A model generated the notes under the pieces. It was given only the letters and a program-made list of their open reading frames with translations, searched no databases and had not been told where the DNA came from. 64,000 bases of DNA from Echinicola soli. Lineage in GTDB: Bacteria > Bacteroidota > Bacteroidia > Cytophagales > Cyclobacteriaceae. Of the stretch, positions 1 through 9,841 are shown one piece after another. Both the position numbers and the translations under genes were made by a program. Numbering within the stretch: position 1 is the first letter of the stretch; each line of letters opens with the position of its first letter. The stretch is from NCBI RefSeq assembly GCF_006575665.1, contig NZ_CP041253.1, forward strand, positions 1,865,501-1,929,500, written 5' to 3'.

Positions 1-1072
1 TTACTCTTATGGAGGAGCGCTGAACAATGGGTTGATTCCCGGTAACTTCCCCAATCCTGGACTGGGCTGGGAAGAGTCCGAAATGATGAACGTAGGATTG
101 GACTTAGGTGTACTCCAAAACAGGATTTATGCTTCCTTCGATTACTATACCAGAAAGAACACCAACCTGTTATTGAACATTCCTGTGCCCTCTGCTACAG
201 GATTTACCACGGCACTGACCAATATCGGAGAAGTGATGAACAAAGGCTGGGAACTGGAATTGACCTCAAGGAATATCACAGGGCAATTTGAGTGGACGAC
301 CAATGTCAACCTCAGTCATAACAATAATGAGGTAAGACAGCTCGGACCAAACAACACCCCTATTTTGGGCGGAAGCTTTGATATCAACCACCGCATTACC
401 ATGGTGGGGCAGCCGATGAATACGTTGTTCCTGGTGCAGAATATTGGCATCCTGACGCAAGAGGAGATTGATAATGGTGCGGCCTTATATGGCAACCAGG
501 AAGAAGGGGATCCACAGTATCTGGATGCTAATAATGATGGGGTCATTGATCCTGATGATAGGATTTTGTCCGGTAATCCCAATCCGGATTATATCTGGGG
601 CATTACCAATAATTTCCGGTACAAGGGCTTTGACCTGAACATCCTGGTTCAAGGCCAATGGGGAGGGTTGATTTATTCCACTTTTGGCCGTGCGATGGAC
701 CGTCCAGGTATGGGCTATGTGGAAAATACCCTTGGAAGACACCGCAACAGATGGCGGTCTCCTGAAAACCCTGGTGATGGTGAGACCGGAAAAGCCGTGT
801 CCAGCTTTGGCCGGATCAAAAATACCGACTGGCTGTATCCGTCTGATTACTGGAGAATCAGGAATATTACGCTGGGCTATGACCTGGGCAGGATCATTGC
901 CAACGAAAAATTGCTTTCCGGAGCAAGGGTTTATATGACAGCGGAGAACTTCTTTGGTGGGGACAAGTACACTGGTGGATTTAACCCCGAGGCGGTAAAT
1001 AGCGACGGGGATGATTATGGTGCATTTCCACTGTCCAAATCAATTGTGTTTGGTGTCAACCTGAAGTTTTAA
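1..1072 (+). CDS. SusC-family TonB-dependent outer-membrane transporter, C-terminal part
   Basis: This is the 3' end of a SusC/RagA-type transporter. The reading frame is already open at the window's first bases (frame 2), so the true start lies upstream. The visible ~356 residues are all outer-membrane beta-barrel: alternating aromatic strands, the typical DANNDGVIDPDD calcium-like loop near residue 180, and a C-terminal strand ending FGVNLKF, as expected for the BAM signal. SusC barrels import oligosaccharides across the outer membrane with TonB energy, working with a SusD lid. The SusD gene follows 18 bases after the stop, which fixes the pair. The plug and CarboxypepD_reg-like domains are outside the window, so substrate cannot be judged. 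It is probably intact upstream. Confidence 0.95.
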   Translation, partial: YSYGGALNNGLIPGNFPNPGLGWEESEMMNVGLDLGVLQNRIYASFDYYTRKNTNLLLNIPVPSATGFTTALTNIGEVMNKGWELELTSRNITGQFEWTTNVNLSHNNNEVRQLGPNNTPILGGSFDINHRITMVGQPMNTLFLVQNIGILTQEEIDNGAALYGNQEEGDPQYLDANNDGVIDPDDRILSGNPNPDYIWGITNNFRYKGFDLNILVQGQWGGLIYSTFGRAMDRPGMGYVENTLGRHRNRWRSPENPGDGETGKAVSSFGRIKNTDWLYPSDYWRIRNITLGYDLGRIIANEKLLSGARVYMTAENFFGGDKYTGGFNPEAVNSDGDDYGAFPLSKSIVFGVNLKF

Positions 1073-1090
1073 CCCAAAATAACAAGAACA

Positions 1091-2605
1091 ATGAAAAAGT
1101 TGAATAAACTATATATCACGCTGATTGGTTTGGCCACTGGAGCAATGGTTTCCTGTGAAAGCAAGCTGGACCAGTCGCCCATATCTTCTATCGGCTCAAA
1201 TGCCTTTTATCAGAATGAATCAGATTTCCTGAAAGGACTTACAGGTGCTTACAATGGGCTGAATTCCTATCCGATTAATCATTTTGAATTGAGTGAAGTC
1301 CGCTCGGATAATATCTATTCCCCCGGTACCGCAGGCGTTAGGGATTACAACCTGATCAATAATTTTAATACGAATCTAGCGACAGCGGGGATTATGAATT
1401 CCACTTGGAATGGCCTGTACAATAATATTATGCGCGCCAATACCATTTTGGACAACCTAAGCCCTGATGTGCTTCCGGATGAGGCGGTGAGGAGTAGAAT
1501 TGAGGCCGAGGCGAAGTTTCTGAGAGGTTTGTACTACTTTGATCTGATCAGGTTTTACGGTAAAGTCCCGCTTTTTGACCGACCGGTGACACCATTGGAA
1601 GCATTGGAAATTCCACGCAGTCCTGTAGCGGATGTTTATGGGCTGATCATTTCAGATTTGGAATTTGCGGTTGGCAATTTGCCGGATGAATATACCAGTG
1701 CAGGCGATTTGGGACGTGCCACTTCACATGCAGCCAGAGGCATGCTGGCCAGGGTATACATGACCCGTTCTGGTACACAGCTGCATCCTGATGGCCCCGT
1801 TCTTGGTACAAACGAATGGAGTCAAGCGTTGACCCTGCTCAACGAGGTAATTAACAGTGGCCAGTTTGATTTAGTGGATAGCTATGAAGATATATTTGCT
1901 TATGACAATGAAAACAATGAGGAGATCATTTTTGATATCCAGTTTTTGAGTGGTGGACTCGGCGTAGGCGGTGAGTATGTGCAGTATCACTATCCAGAAG
2001 CGTTTGCCCGTTCCAATGGGATTCCTTTTGCAGGCGGGACCTTCCCGGATGCCCCCAAGACTGTTTCGGCAGACCTGATGGGGTCTTATGAAACCAATGA
2101 TGTGAGAGATGATTTCTCGGTTTGGATAAATTACACCGATGCCAATGGCAATACCGTTCAGGATAGGTTTATCAAAAAGTATCTTGATTTGGACAACTTG
2201 GGCGTAGACCGCTTTGACTTTGAGCTGAACTATCCCGTCATCCGCTATGCAGATATCCTGTTGATGAAAGCGGAAGCCCTGAGCAAAAGTGGCGGTTCCC
2301 AAGCAGAAATCGATGAGATTGTCAATGACATCCGGGAGCGTGCTGGTGTCAGCACCACGCTTACCAACGTTACCTATGAGCAAATCATGGAAGAACGAAG
2401 GAGGGAGTTTGTCGGAGAAGGCCTGAGATGGCATGACCTTGTGCGCTCGGGAATGGCCATCGATGTGATGCTGGACTGGATCGAAATGGATGATTCGGGC
2501 AACAAGATTTCTACTGACATCACCTCAGACGACCTGATCTACGCCGTTCCGATCAACCAACTGGATGTGAAGGAAGGGCTGTATGAGCAGAATCCCGGCT
2601 ATTAG
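1091..2605 (+). CDS. SusD/RagB-family outer-membrane lipoprotein
   Basis: A glycan-binding lid lipoprotein that partners the SusC just upstream. It has a signal peptide with a lipobox ending at Cys22 (AMVSC), then the alpha-helical TPR-like SusD fold. Family marks seen are AEAKFLRGLYYFDLIRFYG near residue 140, the RYADILLMKAEALSKSG helix near 390, RRREFVGEGLRWHDLVR near 435 and the closing YEQNPGY. Its 504 residues are usual for the family. Cargo capture at the cell surface is established for the family; the actual ligand is unknown. The downstream genes (propeller glycosidase and DUF4450-like protein) may belong to the same PUL, although a terminator lies between. Confidence 0.95.
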   Translation: MKKLNKLYITLIGLATGAMVSCESKLDQSPISSIGSNAFYQNESDFLKGLTGAYNGLNSYPINHFELSEVRSDNIYSPGTAGVRDYNLINNFNTNLATAGIMNSTWNGLYNNIMRANTILDNLSPDVLPDEAVRSRIEAEAKFLRGLYYFDLIRFYGKVPLFDRPVTPLEALEIPRSPVADVYGLIISDLEFAVGNLPDEYTSAGDLGRATSHAARGMLARVYMTRSGTQLHPDGPVLGTNEWSQALTLLNEVINSGQFDLVDSYEDIFAYDNENNEEIIFDIQFLSGGLGVGGEYVQYHYPEAFARSNGIPFAGGTFPDAPKTVSADLMGSYETNDVRDDFSVWINYTDANGNTVQDRFIKKYLDLDNLGVDRFDFELNYPVIRYADILLMKAEALSKSGGSQAEIDEIVNDIRERAGVSTTLTNVTYEQIMEERRREFVGEGLRWHDLVRSGMAIDVMLDWIEMDDSGNKISTDITSDDLIYAVPINQLDVKEGLYEQNPGY

Positions 2606-2846
2606 GAGTACAAAGTATAAGGTACGAGGTAAGAAGACAGTATCAAGTAGCTAGATGCAAGTAGCAAGATGTCTCTTCCTCTCCGCCGCGGAGGGGAGGT
2701 TAGGTTGTATTGGAGTGAAAAACAATAATTAATCCGGTCTACACTAATCATGGATGTATACATGTAAAGTGGAAGAGGGGATTATTATGAAAGCCATCCG
2801 TTAAAGACGGGTGGCTTTTTAATGAATAGATTAAAATAGCACATTT
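2606..2846 (+). repeat. Dispersed GC-rich intergenic repeat (CTCTCCGCCGC type), copy 1
   Basis: Just after the SusD stop is a run of short AAGTAGC/CAAGTAG-like repeats, then TTCCTCTCCGCCGC followed by AGGGGAGGTTAGGT (about 2676-2710), which folds on itself. The same arrangement recurs after the DUF4450-like gene at about 7607-7640. No gene is visible here. Confidence 0.6.
2789..2822 (+). terminator. Rho-independent terminator after SusD
   Basis: AAAGCCATCCGT and ACGGGTGGCTTTTT form a stem of about 11 pairs around a short TAAAG loop, followed by T residues. It lies about 190 bases after the SusD stop and 25 bases before the next gene, so the next gene is probably transcribed from its own promoter or by read-through. 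Confidence 0.75.
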
Positions 2847-3920
2847 ATGAAACGAAGGGATTTTCTGGGATATACAGCAATGGTGCCGGTTATGGGGCTT
2901 TTTCCATCGTCATTGGAACCACTGCTCCGTCGGGATCCAGAATCAGCATTTGCCAGCCGGCTGGAGCCATTACACCGTTTATTGGAGACAGAAGGATATT
3001 ATGTATGGGGCACAAGCCCCATCTATGATGCGGTCGGAAAAGTCCACGTGTTCTATTCACGCTGGAAGGCGGAGTACGGTATGGGTGGATGGATCCATCA
3101 GTCGGAAATTGCCCATGCAGTGGCCGATCAGCCGGAAGGGCCGTATACTTTTCAGGAGGTGGTGCTTTCTCCAAGAGGAGGGAATCACTGGGATGCGACT
3201 ACCTGCCATAATCCGCATATCAAGGAAGTGGGAGGAAAGTATTATCTCTTTTACATGGGCAATCACAATAAACGTACAAATACCAAGCGGATTGGATTGG
3301 CCACAGCAGATTCCCTGGATGGCCCCTGGAAACGGCCGGATGAGCCGCTCTTGGAAGCGGGAGAAGAAGGGAGCTGGGACGATCATTGTACCACCAATCC
3401 TTCCTTTGTACAGCATTCTGACGGCCGCTGTTTTCTCTATTACAAATCTTGGAACACGTACGAATACGAGCATTATACTGATCCTAAAATCCGGGGCAAT
3501 AGAAAATACGGCTTGGCGATAGCCGATCAGCCGGAAGGGCCATACCGTAAATATGATGGAAATCCGATCATCAATTATGCCGATAAAGGAGACAATATAC
3601 AGGCTGAAGACGGCTTTGTCTGGTACCAAGACGGCAAGTTCCGGATGCTGATGCGAGACATGGGGATTTATAACCATCAGTATGGATTATACCTAGAGTC
3701 CGAAGACGGGATTCATTTCAGTGATCCGCCGGAGATTGCTTATTATGAGACCGACCATTATTTCAGCCAACCACCAAAACCTGGCCATTTGTCAAAATAT
3801 GGCCGGTTTGAACGGCCACAGATTCTCTTTAAGGACAATAAGCCTGACTACCTCTTTTTGGCCAGTCAGGGCGGGAAGTTCATGACTTCAAGTACCTATC
3901 TCTTCAACATAAAAAGCTAA
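2847..3920 (+). CDS. Secreted five-bladed beta-propeller glycoside hydrolase-like protein (GH43/GH117-like)
   Basis: A 357-residue exported protein with a Tat-like start (MKRRDFLGYTAMVPVMGLF). The rest is repeated propeller blades with the signatures of the GH43/32/117 superfamily: GKVHVFYSRW, GGKYYLFYMGNHN, DGRCFLYYKSW, DGKFRMLMRDMG. DATTCHNPHI and a later NPSF resemble the conserved propeller positions that hold acidic catalytic residues, but I cannot assign the catalytic triad with confidence. Such enzymes release arabinose, galactose or xylose ends from plant or algal polymers; the substrate here is unknown. The stop is six bases before the following DUF4450-like gene, so the two are co-transcribed. 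Confidence 0.8.
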   Translation: MKRRDFLGYTAMVPVMGLFPSSLEPLLRRDPESAFASRLEPLHRLLETEGYYVWGTSPIYDAVGKVHVFYSRWKAEYGMGGWIHQSEIAHAVADQPEGPYTFQEVVLSPRGGNHWDATTCHNPHIKEVGGKYYLFYMGNHNKRTNTKRIGLATADSLDGPWKRPDEPLLEAGEEGSWDDHCTTNPSFVQHSDGRCFLYYKSWNTYEYEHYTDPKIRGNRKYGLAIADQPEGPYRKYDGNPIINYADKGDNIQAEDGFVWYQDGKFRMLMRDMGIYNHQYGLYLESEDGIHFSDPPEIAYYETDHYFSQPPKPGHLSKYGRFERPQILFKDNKPDYLFLASQGGKFMTSSTYLFNIKS

Positions 3921-3926
3921 ACCATC

Positions 3927-6900
3927 ATGCATCAGTTAAGGACTGACAAAGCATTATTTACATTACTGCTCATCTGCTTTTTTATAGGCGGTATCCATCA
4001 GGTGATGGGACAGGGATATTGGCACGACATCCCCAGAAAGCTGCGTTACTCGCCAAGTGGGCAGGATTTTGTGATCGAAAATGGCGAGCGTAGGTTTAAC
4101 CGTGCCCTATACGGCTATCATTCTGACTTTCGCACAGAAGCGGGCGACCAGCCACTGTTTTCCTTTTATTTGCCCGGTATGGGTGGGCATTTTAGACTCG
4201 GTGTCCAAGTAGGTGATCAATCCAAATGGCTGCATGAGTCATCGCAAGTGAAGGCTAGTTATAGTGCAGGCATGATGAAGTATTCCATCACCGATCAGCT
4301 ATTGGGAAATGGCGTGATCAGCATTAAGGTAATGCCATTGCGTGAGCAGGAAGGGGCAATTTTTAAAGTTGAATCGGAAGGGCTGCCAGCAACAGCCGAA
4401 TTGATCTGGGTGTATGGTGGCGTCACCGGCAAGCGGTTTCGAAGGATGGGTGATCTTGGTGCCGATCCACCATCTGTATTTGACCTGACGGTAGAAAAGT
4501 GCCAGGGCAATGAAATAATGGTGAATGGCCAGAATGAGTTGGAGTTATTTTATGGTGAGACCAAAGATGGTGCTCCACGGCCAAAGATGCTGGGGTCTTT
4601 TCCTTTGAATGCCGAAATCCGTTCCGCTGCACCTCAAATGATGGACCGCCCAGCTGCCCTTTGGGATTCAACGGTGGAGGATGCACCTGTTTTGGTAGGC
4701 AAGGTGCCTGCAGGGAATACTCCCCATTACTTTGCGATCTACAGGCCCGGTTTTCAGGATTTGCCTTATCAAGGATTAGCAGAAGCCTATTCACAAGCAG
4801 ATGGGGCAAGAAAGCAGCTGGCCAATCGCATCCAAGTGAAAACTCCTGATCCCTACATCAATACTGTGGGTGGAGCATTGGGCATAGCAGCAGATGCGAT
4901 TTATGATGCGCCAGCTTATGTGCACGGTGCGGTGGCGTGGCGGATGCCCTTGCCGGGATGGAGGGGCGCCTATGTGGCCGACTGGATGGGCTGGCATGAT
5001 CGTGCCAAGACCCACTTTGATGGTTACCTGGCGTCGCAATATTTGGAACCGTATGGAAGTAGAAATGATCCAGATACTGCTAAACATTTGGCTCGTCAAG
5101 TGGAGAAAACGGGTAAATCTATCTTTAATCGAGGCTATATCAGCCGACGTCCCGGGGAGCCGTCTTCACCGCATCACTATGATATGAACCAAGTGTTTTT
5201 TGACCAGTTGGTCCGTCATTTTGATTGGACAGGAGATGTGCGTTATCTGAAAAAAGTATGGCCTTCCATTGAGCGGCATTTGGCCTGGGAAAAAAGGAAT
5301 TTTGATCCAGACGGTGATGGGCTTTATAACGCCTATGCGAGTATCTGGGCAAGTGATGCACTTCAGTACAATAGCGGAGGCGTGGCCCATGCATCGGCCT
5401 ATAATTATTTTGCCAATAAGAAAGCAGCAGAGCTGGCATCGTTTATTGGTGAAGATGGTGAAAAGTATGAAGCCGAGGCAGGTCGCATCCTCCGGGCAAT
5501 GAATGAGACGCTTTGGTTACCAGGTGGTTGGTATGCAGAATACAAAGATCTTTTGGGACCAAGGAATGTACATCCGCAAGCAGGTGTGTGGTCCATTTAT
5601 CACACCATTGACAGTGAAGTGCCGGATCCTTTTCAGGCCTGGCAGATGACCCGATATGTGGATACGCAAATTCCACATATCCCCTTGGCAGCAGATGGCC
5701 TGAACGAAGGGGAATACCACACTCTTTCGACCACCAATTGGATGCCTTACACGTGGTCGGTAAATAACGTGGCCTTGGCAGAAGTGCTGCACACAAGTTT
5801 GGCCTATTGGCAAGCGGGAAATACCAATGAAGCGTTCAGGTTATGGAAAAGTGCCCTGCTGGAAAGTATGTACTTGGGCGGCAGTCCCGGGAATTTTCAG
5901 CAGCTGTCCTTTTTGGATGCAATGAGAAGTGAGCTTTACCGTGACTTTGCGGATGCAGTGGGCATGGGGGGCAGATCGTTGATAGAAGGGCTGTTTGGGG
6001 TAAAACCGGACTTGATGAACAAGCGATTGGAGATCAAACCAGGCTTTCCTGCCGAATGGGAATATGCTTCCCTTAGCACACCAGATGTGGGAATTGACTT
6101 CAGGCAAAAGGACGAAGTGGATCACTATGAAATCACTAATCGGTTTGGAAAAGAGGTTGTATTGGAATTGGTCGTAAGGGCAAAATCAGCGGGGATCGAA
6201 GCGGTAAAGGTCAATGGCAAACCTGTAGAATGGAAGCTTTTGGAAAATCAGGTGGGCAAGCCTGCCGTTTTGATCAAAACACCTTTGGGAGAAAATAGTC
6301 GCATTTCGATAGCATGGCAAGGAGAGGCATTGAAGGCCTTGCGATTTCCCAAGGAGGTCACCGTTGGTGAAAGCTTGATCATGGAATGGAATGACGCTGA
6401 AGTGCTGAAATTACATGATCCGGAGCAATTGTTTACGGCCAATGAAATAGTAGATGGTGGATTTGAGGCCAGTGTAGGCAGCCAAATTGGGGACAAGACC
6501 TTCTTCGCCAAACTGAAGCAAGGAGAAATGACCTGGTGGGAGCCCATCGCCGTTAAGGTGTTGCCAAGGTTAGAAATTACGGCAGCCGACAATCAATCTC
6601 CTTCGGCATTGGCATTTTCGGTCTCGAATCACCAAGAGGAAGAAATGCCAGTTTCCATTGTGGTGAATGGAAAGGCCTGGAAAGCGCAAGTTAACCTGGT
6701 TTCGAATAAGGCGCAGGAATTTACCATCCAAGACCTTTCCCTGCTCCAAACGGGCACTAATGAAGTGGCAGTCTACGATGGAGAAACCCTTTTGGCCCAG
6801 CAAATGGTGATCAATTGGGAATTGGATGCTTTAGCAAAAAACCTTGAGACGGTGGATATTTCTTCGGCGATGAATGATAAGGTGACCGCAATTTTCAGGA

Positions 6901-7568
6901 ACGAATACCTAAGTCCCAGGTCCCCGTATCCGACTTTGCAAATACCAGTTCAGGGCATGGGCGATTGGGCATCGTTTGGCGCATATATGGACATTGATGA
7001 CCGTGGTTTGCGTAAGCTGGCCGGGGAAAAAGGGCGGTTTGCACTTCCCCAGGGAATTCCTTTCGCCACTTCCGGTGACAGCAGTGAAAATAATATCCTG
7101 TTTACCGCGCTTTGGGACAATTACCCGGACGGTGTGCGGGTGCCTTTGTCCGGGAAGGCCAGTCATGCTTATCTATTGATGGCTGGATCCACCAACCACA
7201 TGCAGAGCAGAATGGAAAACGGCCAAGTTGTCATCCATTATAAAGACGACAGCAAGGATGTCCTGTCACTGCGCAATCCTGAAAGTTGGTGGCCGATCGA
7301 GCAGGATTATTTTATTGATGATCATGCATTTGAAATAGGAGTTCCGAGGCCTGTCAGAGTACACCTGAAAACGGGCAAGATCAGCCGCAAGGTCCATGAC
7401 AATTATGAAGCAATTGATCACTTTACCGAATACGCCATTGATGGCGGTGCCGCTACTGTGTTGGATTTGCCCTTGGATCCTGAAAAAGAGCTGGATCATC
7501 TGGAGGTAAAAGCGACGACGATCGAAGTGGTGATCGGTTTGATGGCGGTTACGTTGGAAAGGGAGTGA
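3927..7568 (+). CDS. Large secreted DUF4450-like protein with glycosidase-type (alpha/alpha)6 core
   Basis: A 1213-residue exported protein with a signal peptide (hydrophobic residues ~10-28, ending VMGQG). The N-terminus GYWHDIPRKLRYSPSG and FNRALYGYHSDFRTEAG matches my memory of DUF4450 proteins of Bacteroidota. The middle (about 310-690) looks like an (alpha/alpha)6 toroid as in GH63/78/95: WRMPLPGWRGAYVADWMGW, DPDGDGLYNAYASIWASD, GGVAHASAYNYF. Beta-sandwich segments follow at about 700-1213. A hydrolase acting on plant glycan side chains is plausible, but no activity is claimed. It lies six bases downstream of the propeller glycosidase gene and is the last gene of this PUL. Confidence 0.8.
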   Translation: MHQLRTDKALFTLLLICFFIGGIHQVMGQGYWHDIPRKLRYSPSGQDFVIENGERRFNRALYGYHSDFRTEAGDQPLFSFYLPGMGGHFRLGVQVGDQSKWLHESSQVKASYSAGMMKYSITDQLLGNGVISIKVMPLREQEGAIFKVESEGLPATAELIWVYGGVTGKRFRRMGDLGADPPSVFDLTVEKCQGNEIMVNGQNELELFYGETKDGAPRPKMLGSFPLNAEIRSAAPQMMDRPAALWDSTVEDAPVLVGKVPAGNTPHYFAIYRPGFQDLPYQGLAEAYSQADGARKQLANRIQVKTPDPYINTVGGALGIAADAIYDAPAYVHGAVAWRMPLPGWRGAYVADWMGWHDRAKTHFDGYLASQYLEPYGSRNDPDTAKHLARQVEKTGKSIFNRGYISRRPGEPSSPHHYDMNQVFFDQLVRHFDWTGDVRYLKKVWPSIERHLAWEKRNFDPDGDGLYNAYASIWASDALQYNSGGVAHASAYNYFANKKAAELASFIGEDGEKYEAEAGRILRAMNETLWLPGGWYAEYKDLLGPRNVHPQAGVWSIYHTIDSEVPDPFQAWQMTRYVDTQIPHIPLAADGLNEGEYHTLSTTNWMPYTWSVNNVALAEVLHTSLAYWQAGNTNEAFRLWKSALLESMYLGGSPGNFQQLSFLDAMRSELYRDFADAVGMGGRSLIEGLFGVKPDLMNKRLEIKPGFPAEWEYASLSTPDVGIDFRQKDEVDHYEITNRFGKEVVLELVVRAKSAGIEAVKVNGKPVEWKLLENQVGKPAVLIKTPLGENSRISIAWQGEALKALRFPKEVTVGESLIMEWNDAEVLKLHDPEQLFTANEIVDGGFEASVGSQIGDKTFFAKLKQGEMTWWEPIAVKVLPRLEITAADNQSPSALAFSVSNHQEEEMPVSIVVNGKAWKAQVNLVSNKAQEFTIQDLSLLQTGTNEVAVYDGETLLAQQMVINWELDALAKNLETVDISSAMNDKVTAIFRNEYLSPRSPYPTLQIPVQGMGDWASFGAYMDIDDRGLRKLAGEKGRFALPQGIPFATSGDSSENNILFTALWDNYPDGVRVPLSGKASHAYLLMAGSTNHMQSRMENGQVVIHYKDDSKDVLSLRNPESWWPIEQDYFIDDHAFEIGVPRPVRVHLKTGKISRKVHDNYEAIDHFTEYAIDGGAATVLDLPLDPEKELDHLEVKATTIEVVIGLMAVTLERE

Positions 7569-8416
7569 AGGAGTATTAAGTAGTGAGTAGTGAGACTTGA
7601 GACAAATTCCTCTCCGCCGCAGCAGGGGAGGTTAGGTGGGGTAGATTGGAGCAGACAAGTACAATTCGTTATGCATGGTTGTAGCTCTCGCTAAAGCAAA
7701 AGTCCGGGGAGTTTGAAAGGAATCGGTCTAAAATCCCATCTAGGGAAAGAGCAGTTATTACAGATCAGTCACGAACATAAGGAGGTTGGATTATTTAAGC
7801 CCTCTGAGATGGATATCTTAAAAATGCCCGCAGGTTATAAAAATTCCATACGTAAGGGGCTGGAAAAATTATCCACTATTGACTTCCGCTAACCTGCCAA
7901 TTTTCCAATTTTCCAATCTTTAAATCTTTCAATTTATAATAGCCACGGAAGAAGCTAGTTATTGCAATAACCCACAAACATTAAAACCTTCAACCCCTAA
8001 AGCCTTCCAAACTAAGGTTCTATATGGAATACTGTAGTTAGATTATCCACGGGACTGTCCCACTTGTGCGGATAGATCAGGGGAATAGTTTTGTTCCTAC
8101 GGCACAAAGTGCCCCGGAGGCAACCTGATTTTACCAAGCTTTAATGCTTGGCGGCATTGGCCAGGACTCCCTTCTCACTATTTTAGCCGACAGAAGTGTA
8201 AGCAGGGATGCTCCGTTAGGAGCATTAGCTTGGTAACAGAAATTGGATACAGTATCCTAACAGTGCCGTAGGTACTGACCATGGGCAAGGAAAACATATA
8301 TGATTATCGACTGCATCAGGAGCATGGGCACCCAAATTCATCCTTCCACGCGATGCTTCGATCTCCATAATCCGCTAGCACTCAGTTTGCGCATAGTAAA
8401 TCATATAGAACCCAAA
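7569..8416. other. Intergenic region with dispersed repeats
   Basis: No convincing gene. It holds a second CTCTCCGCCGC repeat (about 7607-7640), an unstarted open frame (7695-7892, 65 codons, ending KLSTIDFR) that may be a gene fragment but is not recognised, low-complexity TTTTCCAATTTTCC stretches, and two copies of the GTACCTACGG...TACCAAGCT repeat in opposite orientations (8093-8140 and 8227-8275). It separates convergent genes, the DUF4450-like gene on + and the MocR gene on -. Confidence 0.6.
8093..8275. repeat. Two inverted copies of the GTACCTACGG/TACCAAGCT dispersed repeat
   Basis: Copy one reads GTTCCTACGGCAC (8093-8105) then TACCAAGCT (8132-8140). Copy two, on the other strand, reads AGCTTGGTAAC (8227-8237) then GTGCCGTAGGTAC (8263-8275). 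The same two blocks recur at 14990-15060, 18222-18282 and 51121-51180. Confidence 0.65.
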
Positions 8417-9841
8417 CTAATAACTAACCAACTGGTGTTGTAATAACAATCCCAGCTTGGTCAGGGCGGTGGCAGTTTGCTCGTTCCAGTCCAGACCGAA
8501 GCTCAGACGAAGGCAGTTTTTGTATTGGTCGCGCAGGGTAAACATTCTTCCCGGTGCATATTTGATGCCCAGGTTTAGGGCAGGTTCATAGAGCTGCGAG
8601 GTATCTATCCGTGGATCCAGTTCGATCCAGAGCAAAAAGCCACCATTAGGGAAAGTGGTTTTGGTGTTTTCCGGGAAATATTCCTGAATGACCTGTAGAT
8701 ATTTGAGCAGGTTATGGTGCAGGGCTACTCTTAGCTGTCGAAGGTGATTGTCGTAGCGGCCCTTGTCCATAAATCTGGCCACCACTTCATGGGAAAGTGA
8801 GGAGCTGGAAACATTATGGTAGAGCTTGCTTTTGAGGATTCTATCCGTGTATTTTCCAGCAGCGATCCATCCCACGCGATAGCCGGGAGCCAAGGTTTTG
8901 GATACCGAGCTGCACCACAGGACGATTCCTTTTTGGTCGAAGCTTTTGCAGGGAAGAGGCCTTTCTGTGCCAAAAAACACATCTCCGTAAAGGTCTTCTT
9001 CGATGAGGGGCACTTGATGGGAAGTACAGATTTTTACCAAGGCCCTTTTGCTTTGTACAGACATGTTATAGCCCAGCGGATTGCTGAAATTACTGACCAC
9101 GATGACTGCCGCGATGTCGATTTTTTTCATTGTCTTTTTGACTTCTTCTATGTCCAGCCCGTAATTGCTGTGTGTAGGCATTTCTATAACATGCAGGCCC
9201 AAGCTTTTGGCCAGCTGTATTGTGCCAAAGTAAACGGGGCTTTCCGTGATGATGCGGTCACCTTTTTTGGTGATAGCCATCATTGCTAAGGCCAAGGCGT
9301 TCATACAGCCGTTGGTGGTGATCAAGTCGTCAGGAGAAAGGCCGTTTTCCCAGAGTGAAGTACGCTGGGCCACCTGTCGGCGAAGGTAAGGGTTGCCCAT
9401 AATGGGTTCATAATGAACGCAGGCATCTGTCAGGTCCAGCATGGTTTCTCGAACGATTTTCTTTAGCCGGGCGATGGGGAGCATCTTTGAGGAAGGTACG
9501 CCGATTGAGAAATTGGTGATAGGATCATGTTGGTCATTTTCCCCATAGACCTGTTGGATGGTATCCTCGATATTCCCAGGTCCTTCCTTCGTCGTTGGTC
9601 GGTAAACGACCGGAGTTTGGACGTTTTGGTTTGGCGAGAAGGTGACAAAGTATCCACGCTTGGGACGCGCTTCCACCAGCCCCTTGGCTTCCAGTAGGTA
9701 CATGGTTTGGAGCACGGTGCTGATGCTCATGCTGGTCTCACGGTGGAGCTGCCGCACGGAAGGAAGACGTTCACCAAATTGATATGCCCCGTTTTTGATT
9801 TGCTTTTCGAGCTCCTTGGCGAGTTTTTCGTAGAGATTCAT
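8417..9841 (-). CDS. MocR-type transcription regulator (GntR HTH fused to class I aminotransferase domain)
   Basis: A 474-residue cytoplasmic regulator. Residues 1-70 form a GntR winged helix-turn-helix (FGERLPSVRQLHRETSMSISTVLQ, KGYFVT). About 110-470 is a fold-type I PLP domain. Visible PLP contacts are NGCMNALALAM, the SNFSNPLGYN stretch and SSVSKTLAPGYRVGW, in which Lys315 should carry the PLP Schiff base. The family senses PLP or an amine/amino acid and controls transport or metabolism of vitamin B6, GABA, taurine and similar compounds; the target here is not deducible. The divergent neighbour is ilvE, about 530 bases away across a repeat region, so direct control of ilvE is possible but unproven. 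Confidence 0.92.
   Translation of the reverse strand: MNLYEKLAKELEKQIKNGAYQFGERLPSVRQLHRETSMSISTVLQTMYLLEAKGLVEARPKRGYFVTFSPNQNVQTPVVYRPTTKEGPGNIEDTIQQVYGENDQHDPITNFSIGVPSSKMLPIARLKKIVRETMLDLTDACVHYEPIMGNPYLRRQVAQRTSLWENGLSPDDLITTNGCMNALALAMMAITKKGDRIITESPVYFGTIQLAKSLGLHVIEMPTHSNYGLDIEEVKKTMKKIDIAAVIVVSNFSNPLGYNMSVQSKRALVKICTSHQVPLIEEDLYGDVFFGTERPLPCKSFDQKGIVLWCSSVSKTLAPGYRVGWIAAGKYTDRILKSKLYHNVSSSSLSHEVVARFMDKGRYDNHLRQLRVALHHNLLKYLQVIQEYFPENTKTTFPNGGFLLWIELDPRIDTSQLYEPALNLGIKYAPGRMFTLRDQYKNCLRLSFGLDWNEQTATALTKLGLLLQHQLVSY

Noticed and set aside
1871..2434. 187-codon minus-strand frame inside the SusD gene
   Set aside because: Antisense shadow of a well-supported SusD gene; no recognisable domain.
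7695..7892. 65-codon frame without a start codon in the gap after the DUF4450-like gene
   Set aside because: No start codon at its beginning, no ribosome binding site and no family match; kept only as a possible gene fragment in the intergenic note.
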